Shown: one piece after another, positions 63,084 to 64,000 of the stretch
How positions within the stretch are numbered: the stretch's first letter is position 1
Layout: the number at the start of each line of letters is the position of its first letter
Origin: Paraglaciecola polaris LMG 21857
GTDB taxonomy: Bacteria; Pseudomonadota; Gammaproteobacteria; Enterobacterales; Alteromonadaceae
Direction: 5' to 3'
Length of the DNA: 64,000 nt
Assembly (NCBI RefSeq): GCF_000315055.1
Contig: NZ_BAER01000115.1
Location: forward strand, 118,710-182,709
Position numbers and translations under genes: made by a program
Notes under the pieces: generated by a model
The model's database searches: none
Seen by the model: the letters and a program-made list of their open reading frames with translations, nothing else
Told to the model about the DNA's origin: nothing

Positions 63084-64000
63084 TTATGCGTCGCGTAAAA
63101 CACGCCTAAGCATTTTACCCACAGCTGACTTGGGTACTTCGTCAATGAATACCACTGATTTAGGGACTTTGTAAGGAGTAAGATGTGCCCGGCAGTAGGC
63201 AATGATATCGGCCTCAGTAACCTTGCTGCCTGGCGCTTTAACGGCAAATAACTTCACAGCCTCACCGGTTTTTTCATCTGGTACACCTAAACATGCACAT
63301 TCCACAACGCCATCACATTTAGCCGCCACTTGTTCCACGTCATTGGGATAGACGTTGAATCCCGATACAATCACCATGTCCTTTTTACGATCTACTATCT
63401 GGAAATTCCCTTCTGCATCGACAATCGCGATATCTCCTGTGCGAAAGTAACCGTCTGATGTAAAAGCTGCAGCAGAAATTTCTGGTTGTTGGTAATAGCC
63501 CTTTGTCACTTGAGGGCCTTTGGCAACCAGTTCACCACGTTCACCCATCGGCACTTCATTGTCTTCATCATCAAGTAGCTTAATCTCGGTATTGGGAAAT
63601 GCACGTCCGATTTTACCGGTAAAGGTACGCTCACTTGCTTGAGTCCAAGTTAAAATAGGTGAGGTTTCCGATAATCCATAACCCTGAATGATCGGTAGAC
63701 CTGTTATCGCTTGCCACTTTTCAGAGGTTGCTTCCATGGCCGCGGTGCCGCCATTAATAGTGGCTTGCAGGTTTGAAAAATCAATATTTACGAAATCAGG
63801 GTGTGTCATCATACCCACATAAAGAGTGTTCACACCTGTGATAAGCGTAAAACCACTTTCTTTGATGGTACTGATAAAGCCATCCATGTCTCGTGGGTTA
63901 GTTATGAGGATATTATGTGAACCACAGCCTGCATAAATGAGGAAATTAACCGTTAACGACAAAAATATGGTACATGGGAATGGCAGTAATAATGACTTCC
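63084..64000 (-). CDS. fadD: Long-chain acyl-CoA ligase FadD, 3' part, apparent frameshift
   Basis: This AMP-forming fatty-acid ligase runs off the right edge of the window. It has 'ILITNPRDMDGFIS', 'GYGLSETSPILTWTQASE', 'YFRTGDIAIVDAEGNFQIVD', 'RKKDMVIVSGFNVYPNDVEQ' and the C-terminal lysine in 'SAVGKMLRRVLRD'. All follow E. coli FadD. At the edge, 63961-64000 reads 'EVIITAIPMYHIF' in one frame and continues as 'SLTVNFLIYAG' in another. Removing one base at 63960-63965, beside an A-run, restores the FadD sequence. This is either a real frameshift or a homopolymer sequencing error. The gene is incomplete here. Confidence 0.9.
   Translation of the reverse strand, partial: KSLLLPFPCTIFLSLTVNFLIYAGCGSHNILITNPRDMDGFISTIKESGFTLITGVNTLYVGMMTHPDFVNIDFSNLQATINGGTAAMEATSEKWQAITGLPIIQGYGLSETSPILTWTQASERTFTGKIGRAFPNTEIKLLDDEDNEVPMGERGELVAKGPQVTKGYYQQPEISAAAFTSDGYFRTGDIAIVDAEGNFQIVDRKKDMVIVSGFNVYPNDVEQVAAKCDGVVECACLGVPDEKTGEAVKLFAVKAPGSKVTEADIIAYCRAHLTPYKVPKSVVFIDEVPKSAVGKMLRRVLRDA

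Overview
The window reads as chromosome of a marine gammaproteobacterium of the Alteromonadales (Alteromonadaceae/Glaciecola-like). This rests on gene content: a bioA/bioBFCD locus, TonB-dependent receptors, exported S9 and M1 peptidases, two copies of a DUF3718 exoprotein, several beta-oxidation operons, and moderate G+C with AT-rich spacers. That placement is inference; no rRNA or tRNA is present to confirm it.

Layout. 0-6.4 kb: a SirB1-like protein, then biotin synthesis, with bioA divergent from bioB-bioF-bioC-bioD around a clear BirA-type operator. 6.4-10.7 kb: a decayed stretch holding a truncated response regulator joined to the 3' half of macB, an intact LysR / DoxX / extradiol dioxygenase unit, and remnants of a DUF6265 gene and an S9 peptidase. 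10.9-18 kb: mostly minus-strand genes for a sugar-dehydrogenase-like lipoprotein, a solute-binding protein, a flavin monooxygenase, PepE and a large TonB receptor. 18.4-22.5 kb: a four-gene operon (phosphatase-like, acyl-CoA dehydrogenase, kinase-like, quinone reductase) that resembles a split version of ACAD10/11. 22.6-27.5 kb: DUF3718 copy 1, a 56-residue membrane protein, a TPR-hydroxylase, a DUF924 protein and an S9 peptidase.

27.5-31.3 kb is largely gene graveyard (TonB receptor tail, efflux outer-membrane protein remnant) with about 1.5 kb that shows no gene. Set into it is a visibly G+C-richer glycerol ABC transporter operon, 31.3-37.4 kb (glpS, glpT, glpP, glpQ, a DUF2160 protein, glpV). 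It has no glpK, glpD or glpR beside it and looks acquired. Its two ATPases carry complementary defects. About 0.8 kb of non-coding DNA follows.

38.3-45 kb: an AraC regulator divergent from a CynX-type permease (nimR/nimT-like), a semialdehyde dehydrogenase and an M1 aminopeptidase. 45-54 kb: a two-armed fatty-acid module around a 10-bp-arm inverted repeat. The minus arm holds a haloalkane dehalogenase, an SDR and an acyl-CoA ligase; the plus arm holds a bifunctional hydratase/dehydrogenase, a thiolase and an acyl-CoA dehydrogenase. An epoxide-hydrolase-like enzyme, a diguanylate cyclase and DUF3718 copy 2 follow. 57.2-60.2 kb: a frameshifted PhyH-type dioxygenase, a TetR regulator and a DapA-like aldolase, with a palindromic operator between the first two. 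The window ends with a small membrane protein, a second solute-binding protein, a sulfotransferase-like protein and the 3' part of fadD, which also appears frameshifted.

Many starts were moved inward from the longest open frame because a Shine-Dalgarno sequence and the family N-terminus agree on a later codon; these cases are stated in the entries. Several one-base shifts lie at homopolymers. In the remnants they fit decay, but in the PhyH gene and fadD a sequence error is possible.
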